A stretch of DNA of 64,000 nucleotides from Tritonibacter scottomollicae. GTDB taxonomy: Bacteria; Pseudomonadota; Alphaproteobacteria; Rhodobacterales; Rhodobacteraceae. This document shows, in pieces, positions 44,651-54,000 of the stretch. Position 1 is the first letter of the stretch. Every line of letters starts with the position of its first letter. The stretch spans positions 1 to 64,000 of the forward strand of contig NZ_PVUF01000005.1 of the NCBI RefSeq assembly GCF_003003215.1. Direction: 5' to 3'. The notes under the pieces are model-generated. The model did not search any database, was not told the origin of the DNA, and was given only the letters and a program-made list of their open reading frames with translations. Both the position numbers and the translations under genes were made by a program.

Positions 44651-45847
44651 ATGACAGATCATCCATTCACGGGCCACGCGCCCGAGGATGCGGCGACCCC
44701 GCCGCAAAATGTGGCCACGGAAGTGAAACAGGCCGTTTCTCAATTCGTGCAGCATTTCAAGGGGTTCCAAGACGACGTGACCGAGAAACTCAAACAGACG
44801 GAAGAGCGTATGACCATGTTGGATCGTAAAACCCAAACCGCGGCCCGGCCGCATCTGGCGGCGGCGGAGGTCGATGGCGCGCCGCATCAAAAGGCCATGC
44901 AGGCCTATCTGCGCCATGGCGACGAAGAGGGCTTTCGCGGCCTCGACATGGGCACCAAGGCCCTGTCGACGGCGGTGAATTCCGATGGCGGTTTCCTCGT
45001 CGACCCGCAGACCTCGGATGTGGTGAAATCGGTGCTGCAATCCACCGCGTCGATCCGTGCGGTGGCCTCGGTGGTCAATGTGGAGGCGACGTCGTTTGAC
45101 GTGCTGATCGATCATTCCGACGTGGGCGCGGGCTGGGCCACCGAGACCGGCTCGGTCACGGAAACCGGCACGCCCTCCATTGATCGCATCGTGATCCCGC
45201 TGCACGAGCTTTCGGCCCTGCCCAAGGCGTCGCAACGGCTTCTGGATGACTCGGCCTTTGACATCGAGGGCTGGCTCGCGGGCCGGATCGCCGACAAATT
45301 TGCCCGCGCCGAGGCGCAGAGCTTTATTTCGGGCGATGGGATCGACAAGCCCACCGGCATCCTGACCCATCCCACGGTCGACAATGACAGCTGGAGCTGG
45401 GGCAATATCGGCTATGTGGCCACCGGCAGCGACGGCGATATCGGCTCGGCGGATGCGATCATCGACCTGGTCTATGCGCTGGACGCGCGCTACCGCGCCG
45501 GTGCGAGTTTTGTGATGAACTCCAAAACGGCCGGTCTGATCCGCAAGCTGAAGGACGCTGATGGCCGCTTCCTGTGGTCCGATGGTCTTGCGGCGGGCGA
45601 GCCTGCGCGGCTGATGGGCTACCCGGTTTTGGTGGCCGAGGACATGCCGGATGTGGCCTCTGACAGCCTCTCGATTGCCTTTGGCGACTTTGGCGCAGGC
45701 TACACCATCGCCGAACGTCCGGACTTGCGCGTCCTGCGCGACCCGTTCTCCGCCAAGCCGCATGTGCTGTTTTACGCCACCAAGCGCGTAGGCGGCGATG
45801 TGAGCGACTTTGCCGCGATCAAGCTGATGAAATTCGGGCTGAGCTAA
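44651..45847 (+). CDS. GTA g5, major capsid protein (HK97 fold)
   Basis: A 398-residue capsid protein. An N-terminal helical scaffold-like segment (about residues 10-100) is followed by the HK97 core: STAVNSDGGFLVDPQTSDVV, a P-domain and the C-terminal GDFGAGYTIAERPDLRVLRD and KLMKFGLS. The protease upstream would remove the scaffold segment. GAGGACCAGAG precedes the start. Size and order match orfg5. Confidence 0.96.
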   Translation: MTDHPFTGHAPEDAATPPQNVATEVKQAVSQFVQHFKGFQDDVTEKLKQTEERMTMLDRKTQTAARPHLAAAEVDGAPHQKAMQAYLRHGDEEGFRGLDMGTKALSTAVNSDGGFLVDPQTSDVVKSVLQSTASIRAVASVVNVEATSFDVLIDHSDVGAGWATETGSVTETGTPSIDRIVIPLHELSALPKASQRLLDDSAFDIEGWLAGRIADKFARAEAQSFISGDGIDKPTGILTHPTVDNDSWSWGNIGYVATGSDGDIGSADAIIDLVYALDARYRAGASFVMNSKTAGLIRKLKDADGRFLWSDGLAAGEPARLMGYPVLVAEDMPDVASDSLSIAFGDFGAGYTIAERPDLRVLRDPFSAKPHVLFYATKRVGGDVSDFAAIKLMKFGLS

Positions 45848-46022
45848 GCGCTTAGGCCCGGATGACGGGGCCGGCAGCCCGGCTCCGTCGGCGGGTGCGT
45901 GCCTCATGGGTTTGTCGTCCAGCTGCTCCCTCCGTCCGAGCGGCAGACCCGGTGCGCACCCGTCCAAGGGACGGCGCGGCAGAGACCGCGTGAGGGAGAT
46001 AGATTTTCAGCGGAGAGAGCCG

Positions 46023-46625
46023 ATGATTTTGCACGAACTGACCCCGCTGCCCGACAGCATTTTGCCGCTCGCGGCGTTCAAGGCGCATCTGCGTCTGGGC
46101 ACCGGTTTTGGCGAGGAGGCGTTGCAGGACGCGGTGCTTCTGGCCTTCTTGCGCGCCAGCCTCGCGGCGATCGAGGCGCGCACCAACAAGGCGCTCTTGA
46201 CGCGCGACTATGAGTGGCGGCTGAACGAATGGCCCCGCGTGGTGGAGCTGCCGGTGGCGCCGGTTTCAAGCGTCTCGCAGGTGGCGCTGGTGGATCAGAC
46301 CGGCGCGGAGACGGAGGTGCCCGTGGCGGCCTATGCGCTGGCACCCGACGCCCATGCTCCGCGCCTGACGCCGCGCGCGGCGGTCTGGCCAATGATGCCC
46401 TCGGGGGGCGGCGCGGTGATCCGCTTTACCGCCGGGATGGCCGCAACATGGGACGCGCTTCCGGCCGATCTGGCGCAGGCGGTGATGTTGCTGGCGGCGC
46501 ATTATTATGAGTATCGCGATGACACCTCGCTGCATGCGGGCTGCATGCCCTTTGGCGTGGCGAGCCTGTTGGACCGGCACCGCATGCCGCGCCTGAGCCT
46601 GTCCCGGAGCGGGGTGCACTCATGA
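46023..46625 (+). CDS. GTA g6, head-tail connector protein
   Basis: A 200-residue protein with the phage head-tail connector/adaptor pattern: LPLAAFKAHLRLGTGFGEEA, AIEARTNKALLTRDYEW and a C-terminal LLAAHYYEYRDD. The ATG at 46023 follows AGCGGAGAGAG, whereas the longer frame adds 39 unrelated residues. It corresponds to orfg6, an adaptor ring between portal and tail. g7 starts before its stop. Confidence 0.9.
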   Translation: MILHELTPLPDSILPLAAFKAHLRLGTGFGEEALQDAVLLAFLRASLAAIEARTNKALLTRDYEWRLNEWPRVVELPVAPVSSVSQVALVDQTGAETEVPVAAYALAPDAHAPRLTPRAAVWPMMPSGGGAVIRFTAGMAATWDALPADLAQAVMLLAAHYYEYRDDTSLHAGCMPFGVASLLDRHRMPRLSLSRSGVHS

Positions 46626-46960
46626 GCGCGCCGCGATTGAACCGCCCATTGCGGCTGGAAGATCCGCAAGCGACCAGCGATGGCGCCGGGGGATTTGACA
46701 TCACTTGGGTCGAGCTGGGCCAGCACTGGGCCGAGGTTGACGCGCTGACGGGGCGCGAGAGTGGCCGACGTGGCACCTCCGTCTCGCTCCAGCGCTATCG
46801 GATTACCCTGCGTGCCGCCCCGGTGGGATCAAACGCGCGCCCCAAACCGGACCAGCGGTTTCGCGAAGGCAGTCGCATCTACAAGATCGACGCCGTGGCC
46901 GAGCGCGACATGGACGGGCGTTACCTCACTTGTTTCGCAACAGAGGAGCTGGCCACATGA
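46622..46960 (+). CDS. GTA g7, head closure protein
   Basis: A 112-residue phage head-closure (SPP1 gp16-like) protein, with LNRPLRLEDPQATSDGAGGF and WAEVDALTGRESGR, and the RYRITLRAA beta segment typical of the family. It matches orfg7. It overlaps g6 by four bases and g8 by four bases, so translation is coupled along this part of the operon. Confidence 0.9.
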   Translation: MSAPRLNRPLRLEDPQATSDGAGGFDITWVELGQHWAEVDALTGRESGRRGTSVSLQRYRITLRAAPVGSNARPKPDQRFREGSRIYKIDAVAERDMDGRYLTCFATEELAT

Positions 46961-47364
46961 CCTATGCGCTGTCTCACAGCCTGCAAACCGCCGTCTACCA
47001 GCACCTGATCGGCGATGCCGCGTTGGCGGCAGAGGTGGGCACCGCGATCTACGACATGCTGCCTGCGGGCACGCTTCCGGGGATCTATGTGACCCTCGGC
47101 GCTGAGAGCGTGCGGGACCGATCCGATGTCACAGGCGGCGGCGCGCTGCATCGCTTTACCGTGACCGTGGTCGCCAATGCGGCCGGGTTCAGTGCGGCCA
47201 AACGCGCGGCGGCGGCGATCTCTGACGCGCTGGTGGATGCGCCGCTGACCCTCGCACGCGGGCATCTGGTGGGGCTGTGGTTCGACCGCGCCAACGCCAA
47301 GAGGCTGAGCAACGGGGATCGCTCCATTGCGCTGCGGTTTTCCGCGCGTCTTGAAGACTCCTGA
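46957..47364 (+). CDS. GTA g8, tail terminator-like protein (DUF3168)
   Basis: A 135-residue DUF3168 protein (MTYALSHSLQTAVYQHLIGD, then GTLPGIYVTLGAESVRDRSD). By position and family it corresponds to orfg8, a stopper/tail-terminator type connector. The ATG overlaps the stop of g7 and has GAGGAG upstream, which rules out the longer frame. Confidence 0.9.
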   Translation: MTYALSHSLQTAVYQHLIGDAALAAEVGTAIYDMLPAGTLPGIYVTLGAESVRDRSDVTGGGALHRFTVTVVANAAGFSAAKRAAAAISDALVDAPLTLARGHLVGLWFDRANAKRLSNGDRSIALRFSARLEDS

Positions 47365-47399
47365 ATGAAATTCAACGCATTAACAGAAGGACCTCACCC

Positions 47400-47812
47400 A
47401 TGAGTGCTCAAAACGGCAAGGATCTCCTGATCAAGGTGGACATGACCGGCACCGGCAGTTTCACCACCATCGCAGGCCTGCGTGCCACCCGTATCAGTTT
47501 CAACGCCGAGAGCGTCGATGTGACCAGCCTCGACAGTGCGGGCGGCTGGCGCGAGCTGTTGGGCGGAGCCGGCGTGCGGTCGGCAAACCTCTCAGGCCGG
47601 GCGTGTTTCGCGATGCCAACACCGACGAGCGTGCGCGGCAGTTGTTCTTTGATGGCGAGACCCCAGCGTTCCAGGTGGTGATTCCGGATTTCGGCACCGT
47701 CGAAGGGCCGTTTCAGGTCACAGCGCTGGAGTACGCAGGCAGCCACAATGGCGAGGCCACCTATGAGCTGTCGCTGGCCTCCGCCGGTGCGCTGACCTTT
47801 ACGGCGGCCTGA
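47400..47812 (+). pseudogene. GTA g9, major tail protein, broken by one-base frameshift
   Basis: The gene starts well (MSAQNGKDLLIKVDMTGTGS) and reads to ANLSG at 47597. It then loses the family sequence and stops at 47681. The expected continuation, VFRDANTDERARQLFFDG and IPDFGTVEGPFQVTALEYAG, is in the -1 frame from about 47600 to 47812. Restoring one base near 47598-47600 joins both parts into a normal 137-residue orfg9 protein. The junction (GGCCGGG) is not a classical slippery site. It may be a real mutation or an assembly error. Confidence 0.85.
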
Positions 47813-47815
47813 GCC

Positions 47816-48139
47816 ATGGCAAACCCCTATGCAGGCGAAGTGACGCTGGTGCTCAATGGTCGGCTGCAGGTGCTGAAGCTGACACTGGGCGCGCTGGCGG
47901 AACTGGAGGCGGAGCTGGGCGAGGGTGACTTGATCTCCCTGGTGCAACGCTTTGAAACCGGGCGGTTTTCCTCGCGCGATATGCTGGCGCTCTTGGCGGC
48001 GGGGCTGCGTGGCGGCGGGTCTGAGATCAGCCGCGAAGATCTGGCGCAGGCCGAGATCAAGGGCGGCGTAATGCAGGCCACCAAGGTGGCGGCGCAATTG
48101 TTGGCGCTCAGTTTCGCGCTGCCTGCGGGGGATGCATGA
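47816..48139 (+). CDS. GTA g10, tail assembly chaperone-like protein
   Basis: A 107-residue GTA-family protein with LVLNGRLQVLKLTLGALAEL at its N-terminus, as in gene transfer agent orfg10 proteins (GTA TAC class). It begins three bases after the broken g9 and overlaps the next gene by four bases. Together with the following gene it is thought to help assemble the tail around the tape measure (family inference). Confidence 0.88.
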   Translation: MANPYAGEVTLVLNGRLQVLKLTLGALAELEAELGEGDLISLVQRFETGRFSSRDMLALLAAGLRGGGSEISREDLAQAEIKGGVMQATKVAAQLLALSFALPAGDA

Positions 48140-48351
48140 GCCGTGCGGCAATGCTGGACTGGCCGGCCCTGATGCGGGCCGGGATGCTGGGGCTGCGGCT
48201 GACCCCGCGCGAGTTCTGGCAACTGACCCCGGCAGAGCTGCGGCTGATGCTGAACCTTGATGCCGGCACACCGCCCATGGACCGCGACCGCCTGAGCCAT
48301 CTGATGACGCAGTTCCCGGATCAGATCAACGACGTGAACCAACCGGAGTAA
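48136..48351 (+). CDS. GTA g10.1, small tail assembly chaperone (phage TAC family)
   Basis: A 71-residue protein containing LRLTPREFWQLTPAELRLML, the signature of the rhodobacterial phage TAC/DUF2376 family. It overlaps g10 by four bases. It corresponds to the small gene between orfg10 and orfg11 in R. capsulatus. Confidence 0.88.
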   Translation: MSRAAMLDWPALMRAGMLGLRLTPREFWQLTPAELRLMLNLDAGTPPMDRDRLSHLMTQFPDQINDVNQPE

Positions 48352-48354
48352 CCC

Positions 48355-49014
48355 ATGGCAAACACGACAGATTCCGACTTTGGATCCCAGGCGGGGCCGC
48401 TGGAGGACAGCCTTGGCGATGCCGCCGGGATGGCGGCGCAGTTCACCGCCGAGATGGACCGGGTGCGCGCGGCCTTTGCGGCGACCCAGGCCGATGCGGC
48501 CGATTTTGAAACCGGCCTGAGCCGGGGGCTGCGGCGCGCGATGAAGGATCTGGTGGTGGATGGCGACAGTCTGAGCGATGCGCTGGAAAGCCTCGCGAAG
48601 ACGATGATCAACACCACCTTCAACTCCGCCATGCGCCCGGTGACGGATCACCTCGGCGGGTTGGTGAGCGACGGGATCGGCGCGCTGGTCGGGGGCATCC
48701 TGCCCTTTGCCGACGGCGCGGCCTTCAGTCAGGGCAAGGTCACGCCCTTTGCACGTGGTGGCGTGGTGTCCTCGCCGACGCATTTCCCGATGCGCGGCGG
48801 GCTGGGGCTGATGGGCGAAGCGGGACCGGAGGCGATCCTGCCGCTGGCACGTGGCCAGGACGGCAGCCTCGGGGTGAAGACGCAAGGCGGCGGCACATCT
48901 CCGACCGTGGTGATGAATGTCTCCACCCCCGATGTGGCCGGGTTCCAGCGTTCGCGTGGGCAGATCGCCGCCCAGATGAGCCGCATGCTCGCACGCGGAA
49001 ACCGTAATAGGTAA
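48355..49014 (+). CDS. GTA g11, short tail tape measure protein
   Basis: A 219-residue protein with helical segments (MAAQFTAEMDRVRAAFAATQ) and a C-terminal glycine-rich domain (PFADGAAFSQGKVTPFARGG, then LGLMGEAGPEAILPLARG) found in phage tape measure proteins. The GTA tail is short, and so is the protein. It matches orfg11. Confidence 0.9.
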   Translation: MANTTDSDFGSQAGPLEDSLGDAAGMAAQFTAEMDRVRAAFAATQADAADFETGLSRGLRRAMKDLVVDGDSLSDALESLAKTMINTTFNSAMRPVTDHLGGLVSDGIGALVGGILPFADGAAFSQGKVTPFARGGVVSSPTHFPMRGGLGLMGEAGPEAILPLARGQDGSLGVKTQGGGTSPTVVMNVSTPDVAGFQRSRGQIAAQMSRMLARGNRNR

Positions 49015-49027
49015 GGAGGGTAAGCCC

Positions 49028-49660
49028 ATGAGTTTTCACGAAGTTCGTTTCCCGGAGACGCTCTCTTTCGGCTCTGTTGGCGGGCCGGAGCGGCGCACGG
49101 ATGTGGTGACGCTGGCCAATGGCCATGAGGAACGTAACACCCCATGGGCCCATGCAAGGCGGCGTTATGATGCGGGGCTTGGCCTGCGCGGACTTGAGGA
49201 TATTGCCGCGCTGATTGCCTTTTTCGAGGCCCGCCAGGGCCAGCTCCATGGGTTTCGCTGGAAGGACTGGACCGACTATGCGTCATCGCTGCCGGGTCAG
49301 GATGTAACGTTTGAGGATCAGCTGATCGCTTTGGGTGATGGCGACACCAACAGGTTTCAACTTGCCAAACGCTACCGCTCCGGCCCGCATGAATACCTGC
49401 GTCCGATCAGCAAACCCGTGGCGGGCACTGTGCGCCTTGGGATCGACAATGAGGCGCTGGTGGAGGGTGTGGATTATGACCTCGACCTGACCACGGGCGA
49501 GGTGACGCTGGCCTATGTGCCGGAAATTGGCCGTGAAATCCGTGCCGGGTTTGAGTTCGACGTGCCTGTCCGCTTTGACACGGATCGCATCCAGACCTCG
49601 GTGGCGTCGTTTCAGGCGGGCGAGGCCCCGAATGTGCCAGTGGTGGAGGTGCGTGTGTGA
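49028..49660 (+). CDS. GTA g12, distal tail protein (DUF2460)
   Basis: A 210-residue DUF2460/TIGR02217 protein: MSFHEVRFPETLSFGSVGGP, then GQLHGFRWKDWTDYAS. It corresponds to orfg12, the distal tail protein that joins tail tube and baseplate. AAGGAGGG precedes the start. Its stop overlaps the start of g13 by one base. Confidence 0.93.
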   Translation: MSFHEVRFPETLSFGSVGGPERRTDVVTLANGHEERNTPWAHARRRYDAGLGLRGLEDIAALIAFFEARQGQLHGFRWKDWTDYASSLPGQDVTFEDQLIALGDGDTNRFQLAKRYRSGPHEYLRPISKPVAGTVRLGIDNEALVEGVDYDLDLTTGEVTLAYVPEIGREIRAGFEFDVPVRFDTDRIQTSVASFQAGEAPNVPVVEVRV

Positions 49661-50538
49661 TGGATCGCGAGGGCTTAAACACGCATCTTAAATCTGGGAC
49701 CACCACGGTGTGCCGCGCTTGGGCCGTCAGTCGCGCCGACGGGGTGACGCTGGGGTTCACCGACCATGACCGGGATCTGAGCTTTGACGGCGTGACATTC
49801 CGCGCCGGAACCGGCCTCACGGCGCGCAGCCTGATGCAAAGCACCGGGCTTGCGGTCGACAACAGCGAAGCACTCGGCGCACTCAGTTCCGATGCGGTGC
49901 GCGAGGCGGATATTGAATCCGGGCGCTATGATGGGGCTGAGGTGCGGGCGTGGCTGGTGAACTGGGCCGACACCACTCAGCGCGCCTTGCAATTTCGCGG
50001 CTCCTTGGGCGAGATCCGCCGCGCAGGTGGCGCGTTTGAGGCTGAGCTGCGCGGCCTGACCGAAGGGTTGAACCAGCCGCTGGGGCGGGTGTTTCAGACG
50101 CCCTGTAGCGCGGTTCTGGGGGATGCGGCGTGTGAGTTTGACCTCAACACTGCGGGTTATGTCACTGAGGTATCAGTGGAAAACATCGACGAGGGGCAGC
50201 ATTTCACATGGGGTGCGCTCGATGGGTTCGCGCCGGAGTGGTTCACCGGCGGGCGGCTCACGGTGCGGAGCGGCGCAGGTGCTGGTCTGTGGGCACCGAT
50301 CCGGTCGGACAGTATGAGCGAGCGCCGTGAAATCACCCTCTGGCAGCCGATCCGCGCGGATATTCAGCCCGGTGACCGGGTGCGTCTGACCGCAGGCTGT
50401 GACAAGCGCATGAGCACCTGTCGGCTGAAGTTCGACAATCTGGTGAACTATCAGGGCTTTCCCGATATCCCCGGCGAGGACTGGATGGTGGCGGTGCCCA
50501 AACGCAATGGCCAGAACACCGGCGGCAGCCGCCGATGA
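49660..50538 (+). CDS. GTA g13, tail hub protein (DUF2163)
   Basis: A 292-residue protein with an N-terminal DUF2163 domain (WAVSRADGVTLGFTDHDRDL) and a C-terminal phage BR0599-like domain. Four cysteines, two in TPCSAVLGDAACEFD and two in AGCDKRMSTCRLKF, could hold an iron-sulphur cluster, as known for the related lambda gpL. It matches orfg13. The ATG at 49660 is preferred to an adjacent GTG. It overlaps g14 by four bases. Confidence 0.92.
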   Translation: MDREGLNTHLKSGTTTVCRAWAVSRADGVTLGFTDHDRDLSFDGVTFRAGTGLTARSLMQSTGLAVDNSEALGALSSDAVREADIESGRYDGAEVRAWLVNWADTTQRALQFRGSLGEIRRAGGAFEAELRGLTEGLNQPLGRVFQTPCSAVLGDAACEFDLNTAGYVTEVSVENIDEGQHFTWGALDGFAPEWFTGGRLTVRSGAGAGLWAPIRSDSMSERREITLWQPIRADIQPGDRVRLTAGCDKRMSTCRLKFDNLVNYQGFPDIPGEDWMVAVPKRNGQNTGGSRR

Positions 50539-50963
50539 GCCGCGACATCAACACAGAGGCGCTAGGTGTGGCGCGGCAATGGCTGGGCACGCCCTATAGA
50601 CATCAGGGGGCCACGCGGGGCGCGGGCTGCGATTGTCTCGGGCTGATCCGGGGCATCTGGCGCAGCCTATATGGCACCGAACCCGAACCCGTGCCGCCCT
50701 ATACCCGCGACTGGGCCGAACGCGGCACCGAGGAACGCCTGTGGCGGGCGGCGCTGCGGCATATGCAGCCCGTCCACCACGCAGCGCCCGGTCAGGTGAT
50801 CCTGTTTCGTATGCAAGGGGGTGCTGTGGCCAAACACCTTGGCCTGCAAAGCAGCGCGTCCCGTTTCATCCATGCCTACAGCGGTCATGGCGTGGTCGAG
50901 AGCGCGCTGACGCCCGCATGGCAGCGGCGCATCGTGGCGCGCTTTGCCTTTCCCGCAGAGTGA
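50535..50963 (+). CDS. GTA g14, NlpC/P60 cell-wall peptidase
   Basis: A 142-residue NlpC/P60 hydrolase. The catalytic cysteine lies in GAGCDCLGLIRGIWRSLYG and the histidine in AVAKHLGLQ. It corresponds to orfg14, a tail-tip peptidase that opens the recipient's peptidoglycan for DNA entry. It overlaps g13 by four bases. Confidence 0.93.
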   Translation: MSRDINTEALGVARQWLGTPYRHQGATRGAGCDCLGLIRGIWRSLYGTEPEPVPPYTRDWAERGTEERLWRAALRHMQPVHHAAPGQVILFRMQGGAVAKHLGLQSSASRFIHAYSGHGVVESALTPAWQRRIVARFAFPAE

Positions 50964-51021
50964 GCGAGCGGGCCGCGGCCCGGACTTTCTCCACCCCAAC
51001 GATCCCTGAGGAGGACATATC

Positions 51022-54000
51022 ATGGCGACATTGGTACTGGCGGCGGCAGGCTCCGCCGTGGGCGGGGCAATCGGCGGCTCTGTGGCGGGGCTGTCGACGG
51101 CGATCATTGGTCGCGCGGTTGGTGCAACCCTGGGCCGGGTCATTGACGAGCGCCTCTTGGGCAGTGGCAGTGCTGCGGTGGAAACCGGCAAGGTCGACCG
51201 GTTTCGCATCACCACCGGCAGCGATGGTGAGCCGATGGCGCAGGTCTTTGGGCGTATGCGGTTGGGCGGGCAGGTGATCTGGGCGACAGAGTTTGTCGAG
51301 ACCGCTACCACCACATCCTCGGGCGGCAAGGGCTCTGCCCCCAAACGCACCACCACCAGCTATTCCTACAGCCTGTCGATGGCGGTGGCGATCTGCGCGG
51401 GCGAGATCACACGGGTGTCGCGGGTCTGGGCCGATGGCGAGGAGGTCGCACTGCGCGATCTCAATATGACCGTCTACCGGGGCAGTCAGGACCAGCAGCC
51501 CGACCCGCTGATGGAGGCGGTGGAGGGCGCGGGCCAGGTGCCTGCCTATCGCGGCACCGCCTATGTGGTGTTTGAAAACCTCGATCTGGAGCGGTTCGGC
51601 AACCGGGTGCCGCAGTTCTCATTCGAGGTGCTGCGCGCGGAGCAGCCCTCGGGCGAGACCTACGACCAGGATCTGGCGCAGATTGTGCCCGGCGTGGCGC
51701 TGATCCCCGGCACGGGCGAATACAGTCTGGCCAGCCAGCCGGTCTATATGCAGCACGGGCCCGGCGCGCAGAAAGCCGCCAATATCAACCAGATCTCCGG
51801 CGCGACCGATCTGGTCGCCTCGGTCGATGCGCTGTCTGAGGAGCTGCCGCAGGCCGAGGCGGTGTCCATGGTGGTGTGCTGGTTTGGCGACGATCTGCGC
51901 TGTGGTGACTGTACCCTAGCGCCGAAGGTGGAGCAAAAACTGGCGGATGGGTCGATGCCGTGGCAGGTGGCGGGGCTCAACCGGGCCAGTGCGGACGAGG
52001 TCATCAAGGACGCGGGCGCAGCCGTTTATGGCGGCACCCCGGCGGATCAGGCGGTGGTGCAGGGCATCCAGCACCTGAACGCCCAAGGCAAGCGGGTGAT
52101 GTTTTACCCGTTCATCCTGATGGAGCAGCAGGCGGGCAATGATCTGCCCGATCCCTACAGCTCTGCCGAGGGCCAGCCGGTGCTGCCGTGGCGGGGGCGG
52201 ATCACGCTCTCGACCGCGCCGGAGCGCGCAGGCAGCCCGGATGGCACTGCGCTCGCGGATACGGAGGTCGCTAGCTTTCTGGGCACCGCACAGGCCAGCG
52301 ATTTCACTATCTCGGGCGGGCAGGTGAGCTATCACGGCCCCGATGAGTGGAGTTTTCGCCGATTTATTCTGCATTACGCAGCACTTTGTGCAGCGGCTGG
52401 CGGCGTCGAGGCGTTCTGCATCGGCTCGGAACTGCGCGGGTTGACGCAGATCCGGGGGGCGAGCGGCTTTCCCTTTGTGCAGGGGCTGAAGGATCTTGTG
52501 ACCGAGGTGCGCGCGCTCTTGGGGCCGGAGGTCAAACTGGGCTATGCGGCGGATTGGTCAGAGTATTTCGGCTATCAGACGCCGGAGGGCGACCATCTGT
52601 TTCACCTCGATCCGCTGTGGTCCGACCCGCAGATCGATTTCATCGGTATCGACAATTACATGCCGCTCAGCGACTGGCGCGAGGGGGAGGATCATCTCGA
52701 CGCGCAGGAGTGGCCTGCGATCTATGATCTCGGCTACCTCAAGGCCAATATCGAGGGCGGTGAGGGCTATGACTGGTATTATCATTCCCCTGAGGCCGAA
52801 GCGGCGCAGATCCGCACGCCGATCACCGATGGTGCTTATGATGAGCCGTGGATCTATCGCAACAAGGACATCCGCAGCTGGTGGTCGCTGCCGCATCACG
52901 ACCGGATTGGCGGGGTGCGGTCCGAGACCGCGACCGATTGGGTGCCGCAATCCAAACCGATCTGGTTCACCGAACTCGGCTGTGCGGCCATCGACAAGGG
53001 CACCAATGAGCCGAACAAATTCCTTGATCCCAAAAGCTCTGAATCGCAATTACCGCGTGCCTCCAATGGCTTGCGCGACGATCTGATCCAACAGCAGTAC
53101 CTGCGCGCGCAGCTGACATACTGGCAGGAGGCAGCGCATAATCCGACTTCCAGCGCCTATGGCGGCGCGATGGTGGACCTGAGCCACGCCTATGTCTGGG
53201 CCTGGGACGCGCGGCCCTTTCCGGCCTTTCCCAACCGGGTGGAGGTCTGGGACGATGGCGAGAATTACGCACGCGGGCACTGGCTCAACGGGCGCGCGGG
53301 GCAGCGCACGCTGGCCTCTGTGGTGACGGAGATCTGCCGGGAGGCGGGCGTGACGGAGATCGACGCAAGCCAGCTTTGGGGTATTGTGCGCGGCTATGCA
53401 GTCTATGACGTGGCGGAGGCGCGTAGTGCCTTGCAGCCCCTGATGCTGCGCCACGGCTTTGACGCGATCGAGCGCGATGGCACGCTGATCTTTCGGCTGC
53501 GCGACGGGCTGAACGCATTGGATCTGGAGACGGATGCGCTGGCGGTGCTGCCAGAGGTGGACGGCGATCAGGAACAAAGCCGCATGCCCGAGGCAGAGCT
53601 GATGGGCCGGGTGCGCCTGCGCTTTGTCGAATGGGGCGGCAGCCACGACACCGTGGCCGAAGAAGCGGTTCTGCCCGACGAGGCCACCCATGCGGTGAGC
53701 CAGAATGACCTGCCCATGGCCTTGACCCGCGCCGAGGGGCGGCAGGTGGTGCAGCGCTGGCTGGCGGAGGCACGGATTTCGCGTGACACCGCACGCTTTG
53801 CCCTGCCGCCCTCGCGCGCGCTGGAGGTTGCGGCGGGCGATGTGGTGCGCCTGCCGGGGCAGGACGGTGAGGGCGCGGCGCGCTACCGGGTGGACCGGGT
53901 GGAACAGGCCGAGGCGCAGATCCTGGAGGCTGTGCGCATTGAACCCGTGGTCTATCAGCCGCTGGCCACGCCTGAGGATCTGCCGCGTAATGATGCCTTT

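Noticed and set aside
47590-47605. Programmed -1 frameshift in g9 as in phage tail chaperones
   Set aside because: In phages the programmed shift is in the tail chaperone pair, not the tail tube gene, and GGCCGGG is not an X-XXY-YYZ heptamer. A mutation or sequence error is more likely.
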